Origin: Cylicocyclus nassatus
Lineage: Eukaryota > Nematoda > Chromadorea > Rhabditida > Strongylidae
DNA: 64,000 bases
Direction: 5' to 3'
Assembly (NCBI GenBank): GCA_958299035.1
Contig: CATQJL010000316.1
Coordinates: 29,267,441 to 29,331,440 of the forward strand
Under the pieces are notes generated by a model that was not told the origin of the DNA, did not search any database, and saw only the letters and a program-made list of their open reading frames with translations. Position numbers and translations under genes: made by a program. Of this stretch, positions 35,131 to 46,129 are shown one piece after another. Every line of letters starts with the position of its first letter. Position 1 is the first letter of the stretch.

Positions 35131-38090
35131 CTGCTCGTAATTCTCGTTTATACGCTTGCATAGCATGTCTCACATACCCTTTCTTCTAACTTGCTTCTCA
35201 CAAACCCGCAAGTACGCTGTCTCCATGAAAACAAAGTCAGTGTGCCTACACAATTTTTGCGTTAGGCCCTGATAGTCTTCTCCAGGACGCCAAAAAGACG
35301 GCTGAGCCAATCTTGAGTCAATTTAAATTAAGTCAAATTTTCAAAAAGTATACATAAATATTGGGTTGTTTTATCACGTAGCTATCATTTTGTCATCTTT
35401 ATGGAGAATTACCTGGTTAAAATTTCGCGCTGAACTTTGGTTCTGACTAATTTTTCAACCAAGAAACGCTCATAACTTGGTGCAAAGGAGCTTGGCAGAT
35501 ACCATAAGTAGTTGTGTTCAAAATTACTTGTCAAATTAAATTCAAGGCATTGTTCTCTTCATGAAAACGACGGCTTTCGGATAATAATCAGTCTCTTAAA
35601 ATTCTTTGTTTTGGAGTACTTGATGAAGGGGGTCCAGACGGCTGTAGGAGGTTTAAGCTTACCAAGACAAAAAACCTCGTACTTTTTCGGATGGGAAATT
35701 AAAACGCTTGAATTTACAGCTTTTCAAGATTAAAAAAACTCAGTAACTTCTCTAGGTGGGAGTTAGAACAACTTGAAGACCATTGAAACAGCTTTGTTCT
35801 TCGCCTTCACTCTTGAGACAAATACCAAACAAAAAAGAATGAAAGATTTTGTGAATAATAGCAGTCTTTTATAAAGTCGTTTTAATCTGTAAAGAAGTTT
35901 TATCCTTAATTTGTCAGTGAATTGTGGACTTAAGCTAACAAGACAGGTTTAGATCAGATTTTAATGCTTTTTGATTGTCCGATTTGCCATCCACGACCAT
36001 CGCTGCTGAAGACTTCAGACCTCGTACGAATGCCATGATTTCCTAAATTATAATTTCATTTAATCTACTTAGTCAAAACACATCTATCTGAGGCTTCATC
36101 ATCTTCAAGTTGAGAAAGAAGGTTTGATTTCGAATTGGACACAACCCTGGAACTGACAAGAACTAAAAATAACGTTTGCCCTCCATCAAAAATATCGAAA
36201 ATATGTTTATGAACTGCACTGATTTATGAAAACTTTGTTTTGTCTCTTAGCCAGTGACTTGAGCAGCAGCTCACTCATAGCTCACAGCGCTATCATTTCA
36301 GGGCAACTGCGGGAGTCGTAAATTGTATCAATATTGCTGCTATCTATGTTTTCCCAAAGCAGGTTAGCGTAAATAATAATGGAGATTTTGAAAGGTGCGA
36401 AATAGTACCATCCTCTGCATGGTTGATTTTAGCATTATCTAGGAACGATTGCCATCTTTCTCATACTCGAGTTTATCCTTCTAAACGGGCAACAAATACT
36501 CTTTTTCACATTATTTTTACTCGGCAAACTGCACATTTGCCAAATTCCGTTCAAACAGTCAAAGATTTACTTATGATTCCTCATATCAAAAGCCATGTAC
36601 TCAAGGTAGCAACTTCGTTATTGACTTCTGCGTTTTCTTGAAAAATCGAGAGTTGCCGTTTTTTTCTTGATTTTTGTTAGCGGGCGGTTTCAAAACTCTT
36701 TTTATTTCAGCATAGCCGCGCAACAATTCTTTATTCTGATTTGAATTCAAGTCACTATATAACAAAGCAAGCTCTACAAGGCGACTTCCAAACATTCACC
36801 AAAACTTCATCCTCACAAAATCAAAAGCTAAAGTCTGGAATTCTTTAGCAACCTCAAATCGCTTCTCCATCTCAAAGATATGTTACGGATCTCTTAGCTG
36901 CTCAAGCATATATTCTCCAAATGAGACATGTGAGATTGGTGCGAAAGGTAATGCATGAGTTTATGCGTGATTTAAATTTCAGATCCTGGCCTTGATCTAA
37001 TATTTTGTCACCAAAAATGAAAAGGTTAGCGCTTTACGATAGATGTCCAAACGCAGCCTTAGAGACTATAAATTTCGCAACTTTGCGCAGTCTATGAATA
37101 GCATTATCGCCAAGTGATCTTGAAGAAGCTATCAAATTTCTAGCTGGCTTTAGCTCGCATGATACAAGAACAAAAATTGTTGAAATGTCAATTCACTTAA
37201 AAAACCCTTCATTACAAGTTTTCGCGAAAACACATTTGAAAGTACACAGACTTCCAGTGCTTGAGATTTTATGTAAAATTGCAACCTGCGCAATGTTGTA
37301 TGACCAATGTTGTACTGAAAAATCACAGATATGGGGTAAACTGCTGTCACTGCAGATTTTTGCGACCACACTGTAGATGTCCACTATAGATGTCCGCACG
37401 AATGCCCAGCTGAACACCTAAGAGAGCGTCTCTCAAGGCTAAGATTGGCATTCGCGCGCATGAGCCATCATAACGCCCGTACTCGGCAGCCACGCTGCAG
37501 GCAGCTCGCGGATTTCCAGCCTACAGCGATATGGGCGCTTTCATGCAGTCGACTTCACTAATTGTCATGAAACAGCACCTGATACACAACCAATCACTAA
37601 ACGATATACAAGTAATTACCAAGCTAAACTCTTGTATTGTGGCCATGTTTATTTTTGAAAGTATGCTTTTCGCGCCTGTTTCTCAGGCATCACGGAAGAT
37701 GGTAACCGAGGAATCTTCAGCGAGAAGCTGCTTCATTTTTCTTTTTGGATGTTTCACATTTCTTTCTTATTTTATGCCTTAATCTAGTTTTCTGATATAT
37801 AAGTCGTTGAGATAGCAATATTCTTTTATTGAGATTTTTTCAAGGCCAGTAAAAACCTAAAAGACAAAATACAAGTATTGTGAGCAGCTTTCAGACAAAT
37901 ATCTTATTTTCTTCGCTTACAGCGATTCAGTCATATTTTATAGATATTCTGCATATTCACTCGTTTGCACAATCAACAATTGCTTTATTCATCCTATTAT
38001 TTCTCAATTTGATAGCGTTATGTATATATTTTGCATGTTTTTGTATACATGGTATCGTATCTTGTTTTGTTGTTGTTCAATATCAGTAAA
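35131..38090. other. No assigned gene; scattered coding-like stretches
   Basis: Open stretches at 36423-36611 (ending in CTCAAG|GTAGCA) and 36780-36945 (ending GCGAAAG|GTAATG) look exon-like but match no family I know, and their phases cannot be tied together. 37376-37548 is a GC-rich patch with an open plus-strand frame. 37880-38089 encodes a very hydrophobic stretch, as AT-rich DNA often does. Confidence 0.35.
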
Positions 38091-38351
38091 GGTTTAGTTA
38101 CCCAAGTTTGAGCTGAGGTATATTGCATTCACATACAAGTCCGCGTGGCAAGTAATCAAGTCTGTCAAGTCTCTTGGTATCAGAAATCTTTTTGTTCGTC
38201 ATTGTAGGCAAACTCTGAGCACACCAATTACGAAAATTGAAGTGGCATCTGAAGCTTGTTCTTCCAGGATTAACTTACGAAAAGGTGAAAAAGATTATGG
38301 GTAATTTTTGTAACGCGCACACCTTTTCTTTTTTGAGTTTTAAGCAATAAA
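38091..38351 (+). pseudogene. SL1 spliced-leader sequence joined to an open frame and AATAAA (possible mRNA retrocopy)
   Basis: 38091-38112 matches the 22-nt nematode SL1 leader at 21 positions (G for A at position 7; the last 15 bases are exactly TTACCCAAGTTTGAG). It is followed not by the SL RNA donor GTAAAC but by CTGAGG. An uninterrupted frame runs 38113-38304 (63 codons: …TYKSAWQVIKSVKSLG…), stops with TAA and is followed by AATAAA at 38346. SL1 is added to mRNA by trans-splicing and is not normally encoded next to genes, so this arrangement suggests a reverse-transcribed trans-spliced mRNA. The frame has no ATG near its start and the protein is not recognised. A decayed SL RNA gene is the alternative. 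Confidence 0.55.
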
Positions 38352-38920
38352 TGAGAAAGTTATCGAACTTTCTTTTTAGTTTAAGAACATTTGCACCAAC
38401 TATTGTAATCAGTTGTTGAATGTTGGCCTTAATTAGAGAAGAAAATAATGCAGAGCAATGCAGTTTTTGGCTTTTTATGCTAAAGTTGACAGTTTTTAGA
38501 GCTATTGTAAAAGGCTAAAAATTCATGATTATAACTCGAAAGTTTTTTTTCTAGAAATAACCATGTGGAAAAAGCCACTGATCGCTTTCACCAAAGCTTG
38601 CCCTCGATCACCATACTGGACAAAATAACCCCTAAACCGGCTTGAAAATCTCAACAATTCCTTTTTCCAAAGGTTTCCCAAGAGCCGCTGTCCAGTTTTG
38701 GTGCAAGGTTGAACACTTCAATAAAGAACGTCGTCGAAAGACATGTTGAAACAGGACAGGAAAAAAGTCAATTTGTCCAGCGCACCAAAATGCGTTCCGC
38801 GCGCTACTTCAAGGCAGTTTTCTTCGCAAACATGGAATGGGCTTGGTAAGGAAACCGACGGCCATTTTTTATTTTTTATGCCATCTTTGCAAGTTATGCT
38901 CAAAATTCTTCGTAGTCTTA
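38352..38920. other. No gene seen
   Basis: AT-rich with only short frames. It ends at a mariner-type insertion. Confidence 0.45.
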
Positions 38921-39786
38921 TTAGGTTGTTGCATAAGTTCTGTCCAATTTAAATTTTTTGAGTTCAAAATTTCATACTTCAAAGTCATTTTTTTCCAAGA
39001 TCTCAAATTCCGTGTATTGAGTTCCTTGGCCATCAAATACATATTGAAACCTGCGAAAATCCGTGTTAAGGAAGAAGCAAGAACTCAAAAACTCCATTTT
39101 CTTCAAACCTGTTTTTTTTGTGCTCCCTTATGAGAATCAATAGGCATCTTGCATTTTTCGGAGATTATTTCGCACCATAAAGGAGCCCATAGGGTCTGCA
39201 TCATCGGGAAATTTTTTTGACCGAAAAAAAGTTAGCCACTTAGTGACCTCGCTTCAGCACAAGTGTGCATGCCTCTTTACAAATTATAAAAGTTTTACAA
39301 TTGACGTGAGCGCCGAAGAGAAATTGGTGAATGGTATCTGCTAACACTTGCTTTACCCTAGCACTTCTAACTTTGAAGTCGTCGATCATTTCTAATCGCA
39401 AAAAGTTATAGCTTGTAAAGCATCAATACAGAAAATCAATATTTGACAGTAAATTTTACTAGCAAGACGTTTACTTCATGAAACTGAACTTATGCGTATG
39501 CCTATTACACTCATTCCGCAACCATTTAAAAAGCTTGACTTGAAGCGCACTGCGGAGATTTCCTCGCAAGAACGCTTTTCTATGGTGAGAACGTACCTCG
39601 GCCACTTGGAGATTTTAGGCCTGAAATCTCCTACTAAGGAATTTATTGAAATTTGATATGGTTTAGAAAGCGCAAGAAAAGCACTTTTTAATGATACTAA
39701 CAATACCGCATTAGAGATGTTGTCTTAGAACAGCTGCTTTAAACATAGGGCAAAAAAAATCGGACAGAACTTATGCAACAACCCAA
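38921..39786. mobile_element. Non-autonomous mariner-type element, TTAGGTTGTTGCATAAG ends
   Basis: The 866-bp element has inverted ends TTAGGTTGTTGCATAAGTTC and GAACTTATGCAACAACCCAA, flanked by TA at 38919-38920 and 39787-39788. The inverted repeat spans about 26 bp, ending at CTGTCC/GGACAG, with one mismatch (CCCAA). The interior is not palindromic and I see no transposase. Confidence 0.85.
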
Positions 39787-39907
39787 TACAATGCTAAATA
39801 TTTTTCCTACAGTCTTTAAATCAAAGCGCTTGCAACAATAACTAATGTAAACCTTTTACATCTTGGTCGCTTTGGATTATTTGGTTAGTGAGACTTTGAG
39901 CAAGTAA

Positions 39908-40099
39908 AATAACGGAGGAAGATTTCCGGCGCTTGTCCAAAAACAGTTGAGTGATTCAGTCAGACTAAATCCGCTCTTTACGATTGCTGCGGCTAGTGCC
40001 GCAGTGGCCGCTAGTGCGATCGGCTTCACGACCGCAACAACTGCAGCCGCCGCTAGAGTGCTTCAATTTTTGGCTGTTTGCTGCTGTAAATCATGACAT
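39908..40099 (+). CDS. Short alanine-rich hydrophobic open frame
   Basis: A 63-codon stretch without ATG encodes LFTIAAASAAVAASAIGF, TTATTAAAARVLQFLAV and ends CCCKS. It stands out as GC-rich in AT-rich surroundings. It may be an exon with a membrane segment or a simple-sequence artefact. No family is recognised. Confidence 0.15.
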
Positions 40100-41006
40100 T
40101 TGCAGTGCTTTTTCTTCTCCTCTAGCCTCATTATGTGCTAATAAGTTACAGATTGTATGATGGTCGTTTTTCACGTTTCAGAGTTCAAAAGCTAGGCTAG
40201 CGTCATGCTACAATGACCACTCTGAACACATTAAAAAATTTTGAGACCAAAGGATTGTGTTGCCCCCTGCTCAAAGAAATGTATAGGAAAGCTAGCACTT
40301 TGCGACACACAATGTGTGGTCGAGCTGCTTCAAAAAAAGAGGTTCGTCTCTACTTATAAATTTTATCAGCTTGGAAGTGCCCACTCTCGGAAAAAATTCC
40401 CTTCAGTGTCTGTTGTTGTAGCAGTTCGATGTTCGTGATATTGCCACACTCGCATAACTGTAATACTACAAAACGCTTCTCTCCGAGATGGCCATCGGAG
40501 TAAATTATATGCATCATCGTGAAAGAATGCATTGTAGCCGTTAGTGATTCAAAACTTGTACTACTTTTCAACTCATTCTGAACAACAGCTCTAGATGTAA
40601 ATTCTTCAGAATTCACTTATCTGCACTGCACAAAGCAGAGGCAATGGCATGAATGTCTTTATGCCCAGGATGAGATTTTTGACCGGGGAATCCGTTCATG
40701 ATGGAAAAATTCAGAACTTATGTAAACTTACAAAAATATATGCTTCAAACGATCTTAGATCACTGGTGGCTGTCTGGAAACGGTTTGCATTACTTCACTT
40801 AAGTTTTCAGAAATCTTTATTAGTTTTTCAGTAAATAATATTCTATGCCTACAGTTCAATTTTGATATTATATCCTTTTCTCTACGCTGTGAACAAGCAT
40901 TTCCTCAGCTTTGCTTTGCTTTCAAGTGACGCGTTTTTCGCAAGACACGATGGAGCTCGTTCATCACTCAATAACCTGTCTTCAAAGCTTGTGCTTGACT
41001 CACAAG
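40100..41006. other. No gene seen
   Basis: Short frames only. AG-rich acceptor-like sites at about 40810-40830 have no partner exon that I can define. Confidence 0.4.
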
Positions 41007-42716
41007 AAAAGGTTCCCGAGTCAGCTTGGCCAATCCGGATGTGGCACATAACATCATGAAGCGCTTGGAACCTTGGAACGCTGGTTCCAAATCCGTCGTT
41101 TCTAGCTGCGGAGCGGTTATGTAGAAGAAGTTATGGGGGCGCTTCCCTCTGGGGTTAAAACGCCCTTCAGCATGTCCGCTTTTGACTATCTGCGATTCAG
41201 AAGGGTATGCAATGGGCCTCATGATTCGTAGACCTCATTCAGAGACCACGAAGCCATTCAGTTTGTCCTGCCTGAAGGTTTGCGCAAGGAATATGAACAT
41301 TCCGCTGTTTACTTCTTTTTGTATAAGAGATTTCTCCCTGCATCTGAGCATGATTTAGATTTTTTTGTTTATAAAGATTTAATACTAAAATTAGCTACAA
41401 TGTTTTAAAACGTTAATTGCAAAACTGTGAATGCATGAGTGAAAGAATTTTTTAGTATGAATCTTCATGGAGCAGGAAGAAATTTTTAACATGTACAGAC
41501 GTAAAAGGAAAAATTCTTAAACTTGATTTTAGAAGACAGAGTGAAGTAAACAGCGGAATGTTCACACTCTTCGAGCAAACCCTCATGCAGGACAAACTAA
41601 ATGGCTTTGTGGTCAGGGTCCACCGATGATTTGGGATCAAACTGGACTTCGTTTTTGGAGTTAGAAGCAACGGGGACATCGTTTTAATGAGGTCCTGGAG
41701 GAAGCGCCATAAAACACGACGAACATGTCAGGTTTCACGAGTTGAACGAGTTCTTTCGCAAGCGCGCGAATTTTGAATGCAAGACTCAAACAAACAAACA
41801 GCTTGTTTACAGCGCACAAACAATCACATGGCTCCGAATTTGGGCTATGAGGTATACAATATTATTCCAAACTATGTTATGTAAAAAGTTCCTAAAACTT
41901 ATGTGTCCTAATATCCGTTTTCGAATTTGTTGGTTTCTAAACCAACTACCAAACCAACTGGGTTGGTTCAGAGCATAAATATCGGAGAGTTCACATAAGT
42001 TTTGGACCTTTTTGATTTGGACGATTAGAAGGGTCAAAAATCTATCATATAGTGAAGAAAGCGGATCAAACCGTTGCTTCTTCCCTTTTTTGAGTCAAAA
42101 GCAGTATAATTCTACGCGTTGATAGATATCGCGCTCCAATCGCTTGCGGTCTCCTTTGAAATATGTGGCGAAAAATGCATCGCAGGATTGTTGAGGCTAC
42201 AGATTTGGTTGGCCTAGGAGATTCTCGACATTCCCAGCATCAAAATGGTACTATACCCAATGGCAGAGCCTTTAATCGATCGAAATGTTTTCTTTTTGCT
42301 TTTTTGTTACATTACATACCTCAAAATGCGCTTTTTTCGCTTTTTTGTCGCTATTTTAGTTGAATAAGGTTTTCCCTACTGATTTTCACGTCGAGAGGGA
42401 CTTCGTAAATTTTCGCGAAGTCTTAGGGGTCCGTTTCCTAGAAACCTCCGAACCAACGCGTGCCGGACCCTGTTTGTGGTCTTTGAATGAGGTCCACGAA
42501 TCATGAGATCCATTGTATACTCTTCTACATCGCACGTAGGCAAAGATGGGCATGTTGCCTACGAAGGGCGCCTCGACCCGGAGGGAAGCATCCCCCATAA
42601 CTCCTTCTACCGAACCGTTCAGCAGTTAGAAATGACGGATTTGAAATTAGCTTTTTAAGCGCTTTACAACGATTTATGCCTCATCCGAATTGGCCGAGCT
42701 GATTTGGTAATCTTTC
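41007..42716. mobile_element. Palindromic MITE (AGTTCCCAAG family) split by a hAT element
   Basis: The left end AAGGTTCCCGAGTCAGCTTGGCC pairs with the right end GGCCGAGCTGATTTGGTAATCTTTCC. Inner arms GACCACGAAGCCATTCAGTTTG (41245) and CAAACTAAATGGCTTTGTGGT (41593) pair, as do GGAATATGAACATTCCGCTG and CAGCGGAATGTTC. Removing the hAT copy at 41614-42472 plus one TTTGTGGT restores a continuous right arm of CTTTGAATGAGGTC that pairs with GACCTCATTCAGAG at 41231. Confidence 0.8.
41614..42472. mobile_element. Non-autonomous hAT element, copy 2, with 8-bp TSD
   Basis: Ends CAGGGTCCACC and a GCCGGACCCTG-type right end, flanked by the perfect 8-bp duplication TTTGTGGT (41606-41613 and 42473-42480). 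The body is collinear with 34307-35122. CAGGG termini with 8-bp duplications identify the hAT superfamily. It inserted in the right arm of the host palindrome. No transposase frame is present. Confidence 0.9.
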
Positions 42717-42756
42717 CCTGTCAGTGGTCGCTTTTGGTACTACAGCAAGTGTCTGA

Positions 42757-42943
42757 GTTGCCTTGCACACTGTATGTGCAGTCTGGTCTCGATGTTGCTT
42801 GTTATGTCAGAACACGTCATCGGTCAATTCGTGGGTGAGCGGAGCGCAAAAATAATCCAGATCCGTCATCTTCTTTTCAGGCAACATTAACATTGGACCA
42901 ACGCGGTTGGTCTGCTTTTAGGGCCTGCCAGTGGGATAAGTAG
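42757..42943 (+). CDS. Possible spliced small open frame
   Basis: Exon 42757-42834 (…VWSRCCLLCQNTSSVNSW) ends at a GTGAGC donor. A 46-nt intron ends TTCTTTTCAG at 42880. The second exon 42881-42943 (ATLTLDQRGWSAFRACQWDK) stops with TAG. Phase is consistent and the intron is typical for nematodes, but there is no start codon and no family is recognised. Confidence 0.2.
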
Positions 42944-43074
42944 TAATCTGAGGAGAATGAATTTTCGGTGGACTCCGCCTTTAAGCTCATACTTATTGAG
43001 CGTTCATGTTACTTGTCTGAGATGTAGAACCGTTATAGGTTGACTTGCAGTTCTATTGCATTAGCGAGGAATTA

Positions 43075-43956
43075 TTAGGTTGTCCCGAAAGTTTTGTCGG
43101 TTTCTTTCATCGCTCACTAAAACTCACAGAACACCAATCCATGGACGACTTAGATGCCATTTGATTCAGAATTGTATCCTCTTTCTTACAATTATACTTG
43201 CTCTCTGATCTACCCTGTCTTTGCAATGTTATCGCCATGGCTTTTTGAGCAGCTCAGCAGTAACGCCAAATCTTTCCCAAATTTTAGAATTTTTTATTCT
43301 GATGTTTTCAAAGAGCGCTAGTAACTGTTATTCAGAGCAAACCTTTGACTACATTGTGTCCATTTTAGATTTCATGAACCGCGTTTAGCTAGTCCGTTAT
43401 AATTATTTATTCAATAAAACCCACGTCTTTTTGATTAAGTTGAACACGTAAAAGTACCAAAAATTCCAAAAAGCTGATTTTTCAAAGCAAATCAAACTTG
43501 GTTATGTTGAATAATTATTGCTCATTAGCGGTCAAGTTTCAATTCGCAGAAATTTCAAAAACTTTCATGTTTTCCTGCAGTTGCGTGTTTCATGACTTTG
43601 TCAAAAATCGAGACATCCAGGGAATTAATTTTTTAAAGCTAAAATCAGCAGATTAGGAGAATATAAAACTACCATCTTGTAGTCCGAGAGCTGCTCTATT
43701 CGATACATACTCAATCCTTTTCGAAACTTTGTAATGAAATTTTTAAAAACTGGCCTAAATTTGGGTAGGTAAAATTGACAGGTGGAGAATTTTGGCAATT
43801 ATCAAAAAAAGCATACAAGATTGTGGTACGAAAATGTGCCCATAAGAAAGAGAAGGAAAAGCTGCATCGAATGCATGTTAAAACTCACTCAGGTCTTTAT
43901 TGTGCGTGGTTTTACAGTGGTTTGAAAAAACCGACAGAACTTTCGGGACAGTCTAA
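43075..43956. mobile_element. Non-autonomous mariner-type element, TTAGGTTGTCCCGAAAG ends
   Basis: The 882-bp element starts TTAGGTTGTCCCGAAAGTT and ends AACTTTCGGGACAGTCTAA, flanked by TA (43073-43074 and 43957-43958). Inverted repeats span about 29 bp with indels at the right tip. The terminal sequence equals that of 882-1611 but the interior is not palindromic. It lies about 80 bp beyond the stop of the fucosyltransferase gene, where a last exon might be expected. Confidence 0.85.
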
Positions 43957-44038
43957 TATAAAGAAACTAAGCTGTCACTATGACATATTATATAATGCTT
44001 GTCAGCAACCTTCAAATCATGACGAACTTAGCTTGAAC

Positions 44039-45136
44039 TTACATAAAATAATCACTTCGATGCTTGTACGCTATCGGCAGGGTAACGTTCAAGTAATAAA
44101 CCGCACTTTGATCTTTTGCAAAAAAAGCAAGCCACCAGCCAAATGTTGACATGGTTGCAGAGATCAAAAAAGATCGGCACATCTGGGATGACAAATACAG
44201 GTCCATAGCCTCTTGATAGTCCGAAACAATCACAGCCTTAAAAGCATATGCCGTTCATACTAACAACTACCATAGAATGGTCAGTTGACTCACATCGTTT
44301 TTCCATCCACCATCTCTTATAATAACTTGTGACATATTGATCATGACTTGCTGATCATCTCCAAAAAGTATAAAGCTTGACATATTCTAAAAAAATGTAT
44401 AGCGACCATTCCGTCGTTTGATTTTCACCTTCTTCTTAGCCAGTGCATTGACAGCTTTGACAGTTTTGTTCACGTCAGTCGCCCAATGAAAATTAATGAA
44501 GTCCGTAGTTCGGACGTGTAGGCACATTGAGTCAGAATGACTGAATAGGTAATTTATTCAAAAAGTGAAATGCGATTAGTCTTCTTCTACCTTTGCAAAG
44601 AGCGTGTTATGATGCTTCCATTTGATTTCATCTCTTCTGAGAAGTGCAGAATAGCACGTAGCTCAGCAACATAGTTCTCAAAATACCTGACATTCTGGGC
44701 ATAGAAAAAGTCCAGCAACAAATACTGATCGGTAAAATTTTTCAGCCTTAAGATTAATCCTGCCAGCTTAGAATAAGAGCATTTATGCTAAAGACACACA
44801 AACCTTGATGGATTAGCGTAAGAATCAAACTTTCTCGCAAATTTTATATTTCTTTGCTTGGTTCCCTTCTGAAAATGCTGGATTTGTAGTAATTACTAAA
44901 ATTTACCCCCATTCTCTATGTTTTTTATTCTACAGTGAAACGGTCACGTGATCAATACATATTCAAAATAAAGGGCAACGTACCTTCGCAAGAACGTAGG
45001 TTCTGTTCAAGAGAGGAAAAACATTTCCTAGGTAAGTTAGATACTTTTCGACGTGTGCTCTACGATTTTCGAATGGCAAGTAATGTATCCTGTCTATAGT
45101 CCTAGCAATGCCATATCCGGAAACCAGGTGGAAGAG
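44039..45136 (-). CDS. Alpha-1,2-fucosyltransferase-like (GT11) gene, partial, five exons
   Basis: GT11 enzymes transfer fucose from GDP-fucose to glycans in the Golgi lumen; nematodes carry large families. Minus-strand exons: 45136-44984 (LFHLVSGYGIARTIDRIHYL…TYVLAK), 44766-44591 (FTDQYLLLDFFYAQNVRYFE), 44540-44429 (MCLHVRTTDFINFHWATDVN, motif I), 44386-44294 (SSFILFGDDQQVMINMSQVI), 44236-44039 (AVIVSDYQEAMDLY, CRSFLISATMSTFGWW). Introns are 217, 50, 42 and 57 nt and all phases agree, giving about 243 residues with no internal stop. The N-terminal GGLGNQ exon, signal anchor and usual C-terminus were not found. The second Arg of the family motif HxRRxD is Thr (codon at 44507-44509), which suggests altered or lost activity. 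TAA at 44039 may be a stop, or part of a GTAAGT donor at 44042-44037 leading to a lost last exon. Confidence 0.85.
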
Positions 45137-45800
45137 CTTAAGAATTGCACATTTTTGATTCAAATAAATCCCATTAACAAAAGCGGGTAAAATTTTTCTA
45201 AATGAAAGAAAGAGAGGAGTGCAAAAGCACCAGTTACGCAAAAAAATTTGGGGCCTTACAAAGCTGCCTTGATTTCTGCAGTCTGTATTATTTTGAAAAT
45301 TTGCAAAATAAGAAAATAAAAAAAAATTGTCTGCATATTTTGTAACTCATGTAAGCTTTCAAAGCCTCCGAAATCATATTTGAAGCCAAGTTTCAGGTCA
45401 ATGAGTGCTTCAAAAAATAGATCTGAGCCCTAAAAACTTTTCATACTTCCTTCTCAGCCATCACTGGAATACACACGCAGTCTTCCACTAAAGTATTGGC
45501 CGAGAATTTGCAGACATAATCCATCATTACTGCATATAGTTCTATTCTACACACCTCCATTAAAACTAGACGCATGAAAATCTATAATTCATTGAAAAAA
45601 TCACACCTAACGCAAAAAACCCAAAAGAGGCTCATTGATTTTACCCAAGTTTCTTGGTTTCTAAAATAACTTCAAAAATTTCTAGAGCATTCATGCATTT
45701 TACAGAGTGTCTGCTTATGATAATCAAGTGGAAGGTTTGCAGGATTTTAGGGGGATCCCATTTTTTGTTTTTTTTTGTTGTCGTTTTCTTTATTGAATAG

Positions 45801-46123
45801 CAACCCGCTGCTATTCATTACTTACTCTGCGGCTGCTGAAAAACGCTTACTAATTTTGAAAGAACAACAAGAAGACCTTTTCTTCAAAATCAGTTCGAAT
45901 AAAAAGAATGTCGCCTTACTTGTATTTTTATATCAGCACTACAGGACGGACTATACGAATGTGTGAAAGGAGCTTTTAAGAATACAAAGCAAGCCGTTTA
46001 AGACCGCCTTGAACTCATACAACAAGTTTAATCCACGTGGGGAGTCTAGCCAACAAATCTTTGCGAAGCAGAACCCTTCAGACCTTAAACTAATTCATGC
46101 GTATGCTTCCATGTCAGACATTC
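45801..46123 (+). pseudogene. Unrecognised exon, open except for one TGA
   Basis: After an acceptor-like TATTGAATAG, one frame stays open for 107 codons except TGA at 45964-45966: AAAEKRLLILKEQQEDLFFK, LVFLYQHYRTDYTNV, stop, KELLRIQSKPFKTALNSYNK, then SSQQIFAKQNPSDLKLIHAY, ending at GACATTC|GTAAGT. The composition looks like a real globular protein. A TGG to TGA change would explain the stop (Trp in YTNVWKELL). I do not recognise the family. It is divergent from the fucosyltransferase gene, 660 bp away. Confidence 0.5.
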
Positions 46124-46129
46124 GTAAGT

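Noticed and set aside
37376..37548. GC-rich open frame (CPHECPAEHLRERL…)
   Set aside because: It resembles a zinc-finger fragment only loosely; no spaced Cys/His pattern or neighbouring domain supports it.
43775..44149. 124-codon plus-strand frame
   Set aside because: Half lies in a mariner-type element and half is antisense to the fucosyltransferase last exon.
46081..46123. KLIHAYASMSD read as a caspase beta-strand (like DILVAYAT)
   Set aside because: No QACRG or other caspase motif lies upstream or downstream and the rest of the frame does not fit.
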